This document shows positions 63,344 to 64,000 of a stretch of DNA of 64,000 bases, piece after piece (positions within the stretch are counted from its first letter, which is position 1; each line of letters begins with the position of its first letter). Made by a program: the position numbers and the translations under genes. This stretch comes from Nocardioides donggukensis. Its GTDB lineage: Bacteria > Actinomycetota > Actinomycetes > Propionibacteriales > Nocardioidaceae. The stretch is taken from contig NZ_JACYXZ010000002.1 in the NCBI RefSeq assembly GCF_014842875.1, positions 760,623 through 824,622 of the forward strand, in the 5' to 3' direction. A model generated the notes under the pieces. That model was not told where the DNA came from, ran no database searches, and saw only the letters and a list, made by a program, of their open reading frames with translations.

Positions 63344-64000
63344 TCAATGCTCGGGCGGGGAACCGACCGGGCGGGTCGGGTCGGTGATGTCCAAGGTGCC
63401 GGTGCGGTCGCGTCGGAACCGCAGCCCGTGCGGGGAGGTCCACTCGAACACCCCCGGCACCGGGGTGTGACACGCCCAGGCGCCGTGGGTCTTGAGCCGG
63501 TGGTGCCGCCGACACAGCGCGCCGAGCTTGTCGGTCGCGGTCTGACCCGGTGGACCGTCGGGGTCATAAGGAACCACGTGGTCGGCATCACAGGACCTCG
63601 CCGGGCGGGTGCACCACGGGAACACACACGTCCCATCCCTCAGGCGGATGGCCTCGCCCATCCGGTCCGGCACCTCGTAGGCATCGACCGGGACCAGCCC
63701 CTGATGGTCCAGCACCGGCTTGACCACGACTTCGGCGTCGGGGTGGGCCAGCCAGGTGCGGATCTGCTCGGCGGTCACCGGGGACCGGGACAGCTCACAC
63801 CGCCCCACCACCCCCGACCGCCCGGCCTTCTCGGTTCGGTGACCGGTGCCGGCGATGGCGTCTGCGGCCAGGTGCAGATAGAGCACCGCCTGCCGCGGCT
63901 TCACCACCGCACCGGTCCCGGCGCCGCCCGCGCGGCCGGCGATCTGGGCCGCGGCAGGCTCGTCGCCGGTGCCGCCTGCCGCCGTGCCGTCTGTCTCGTC
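63344..64000 (-). CDS. DUF222 / 13E12-family HNH endonuclease-like protein (partial, 5' end outside window)
   Basis: The last 218 codons are in the window and the frame is open to the right edge. The visible part has an Ala/Gly-rich stretch, then KPRQAVLYLHLAADAIAG, PVTAEQIRTWLAHPDAEVVVKPVLD, and a C-terminal HNH nuclease domain: CVFPWCTRPARSCDADHVVPYD and LGALCRRHHRLKTHGAW, with four zinc cysteine/histidine ligands and the catalytic histidine in DADHV. Such proteins are abundant and multicopy in Nocardioides-like genomes; they may be remnants of mobile or homing nucleases. The gene ends beside a cluster of hairpin repeats. Confidence 0.88.
   Translation of the reverse strand, partial: DETDGTAAGGTGDEPAAAQIAGRAGGAGTGAVVKPRQAVLYLHLAADAIAGTGHRTEKAGRSGVVGRCELSRSPVTAEQIRTWLAHPDAEVVVKPVLDHQGLVPVDAYEVPDRMGEAIRLRDGTCVFPWCTRPARSCDADHVVPYDPDGPPGQTATDKLGALCRRHHRLKTHGAWACHTPVPGVFEWTSPHGLRFRRDRTGTLDITDPTRPVGSPPEH

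Noticed and set aside
63344..64000. DUF222-HNH gene as part of an insertion sequence or prophage
   Set aside because: No transposase, integrase, terminal inverted repeats or phage genes are visible around it in the window.

Overview
The window is about 72% GC by eye. It uses GTG and TTG starts freely, has very tight gene packing with many ATGA/GTGA overlaps, and carries actinobacterial marker genes (FasR-type PucR regulator, DUF3052, DUF3145, decaprenyl-type UppS, mycothiol-era LMW-PTP ArsC, a DUF222/13E12 HNH protein). Together these point to a chromosomal segment of a Nocardioides-like member of the Actinomycetota. No prophage, plasmid backbone, insertion sequence or CRISPR array is visible; most of the window is ordinary housekeeping chromosome with a few accessory islands.

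Layout. 1-7.9 kb: Nif3-like protein (partial), two acyl-CoA ligases, tRNA-Val, an AhpE-like peroxiredoxin, DUF3052 and the homodimeric pyruvate dehydrogenase AceE. 7.9-13.9 kb: an alpha/beta hydrolase, then the fatty acid cluster fasR-fabD-fabH-acpP-fabF. 13.9-16.5 kb: a field of CAATTG-centred palindromes, then a three-gene minus-strand operon (Asp/Ala heptad-repeat peptide, JmjC-type cupin oxygenase, sucrase/ferredoxin-like protein). 16.5-21.5 kb: enoyl-CoA hydratase, DUF3145, a divergent PP2C phosphatase / Ser-Thr kinase pair and a two-pore-loop type potassium channel. 21.5-24.0 kb: an arsenic island arsI / arsR-aquaporin-arsC-arsN with two palindromic operators. 24-32 kb: metabolic and hypothetical genes, an orphan CoxL-like molybdenum hydroxylase subunit, tRNA-Met and tRNA-Asn. 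32-40.5 kb: dnaG, dgt, a secreted peptidase-like protein, dusB, a lipoprotein and glyS. 41-44.1 kb: znuA-znuC-znuB-zur with two Zur boxes. 44.1-50.3 kb: a hydrolase-glycosyltransferase fusion, a methyltransferase and a LAL-type LuxR regulator. 50.3-58.8 kb: uppS, MarR, recO, a hydrolase, GNAT, a DUF305/LVIVD metal-related pair, and an MMPL exporter with its MarR regulator. 58.8-62.7 kb: a coiled-coil membrane protein and leuA with a Leu-codon leader peptide. 62.7-64 kb: a nest of dispersed hairpin repeats and a partial DUF222-HNH gene.

Two themes run through the window. First, very many genes (about twenty) have a TAnnnT-like hexamer placed 6-7 bases before the start codon and no Shine-Dalgarno sequence, which indicates leaderless transcripts starting at the initiation codon. 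Second, several small regulatory devices can be read directly: the leuA leader peptide with mutually exclusive RNA pairings that would sequester the leuA ribosome binding site, the Zur boxes overlapping the znuA start, and the paired ArsR operators. The most unusual coding locus is the repeat peptide / cupin oxygenase / ferredoxin-like operon at 14.1-16.5 kb, which has the architecture of a peptide-modifying system but has no assigned function.
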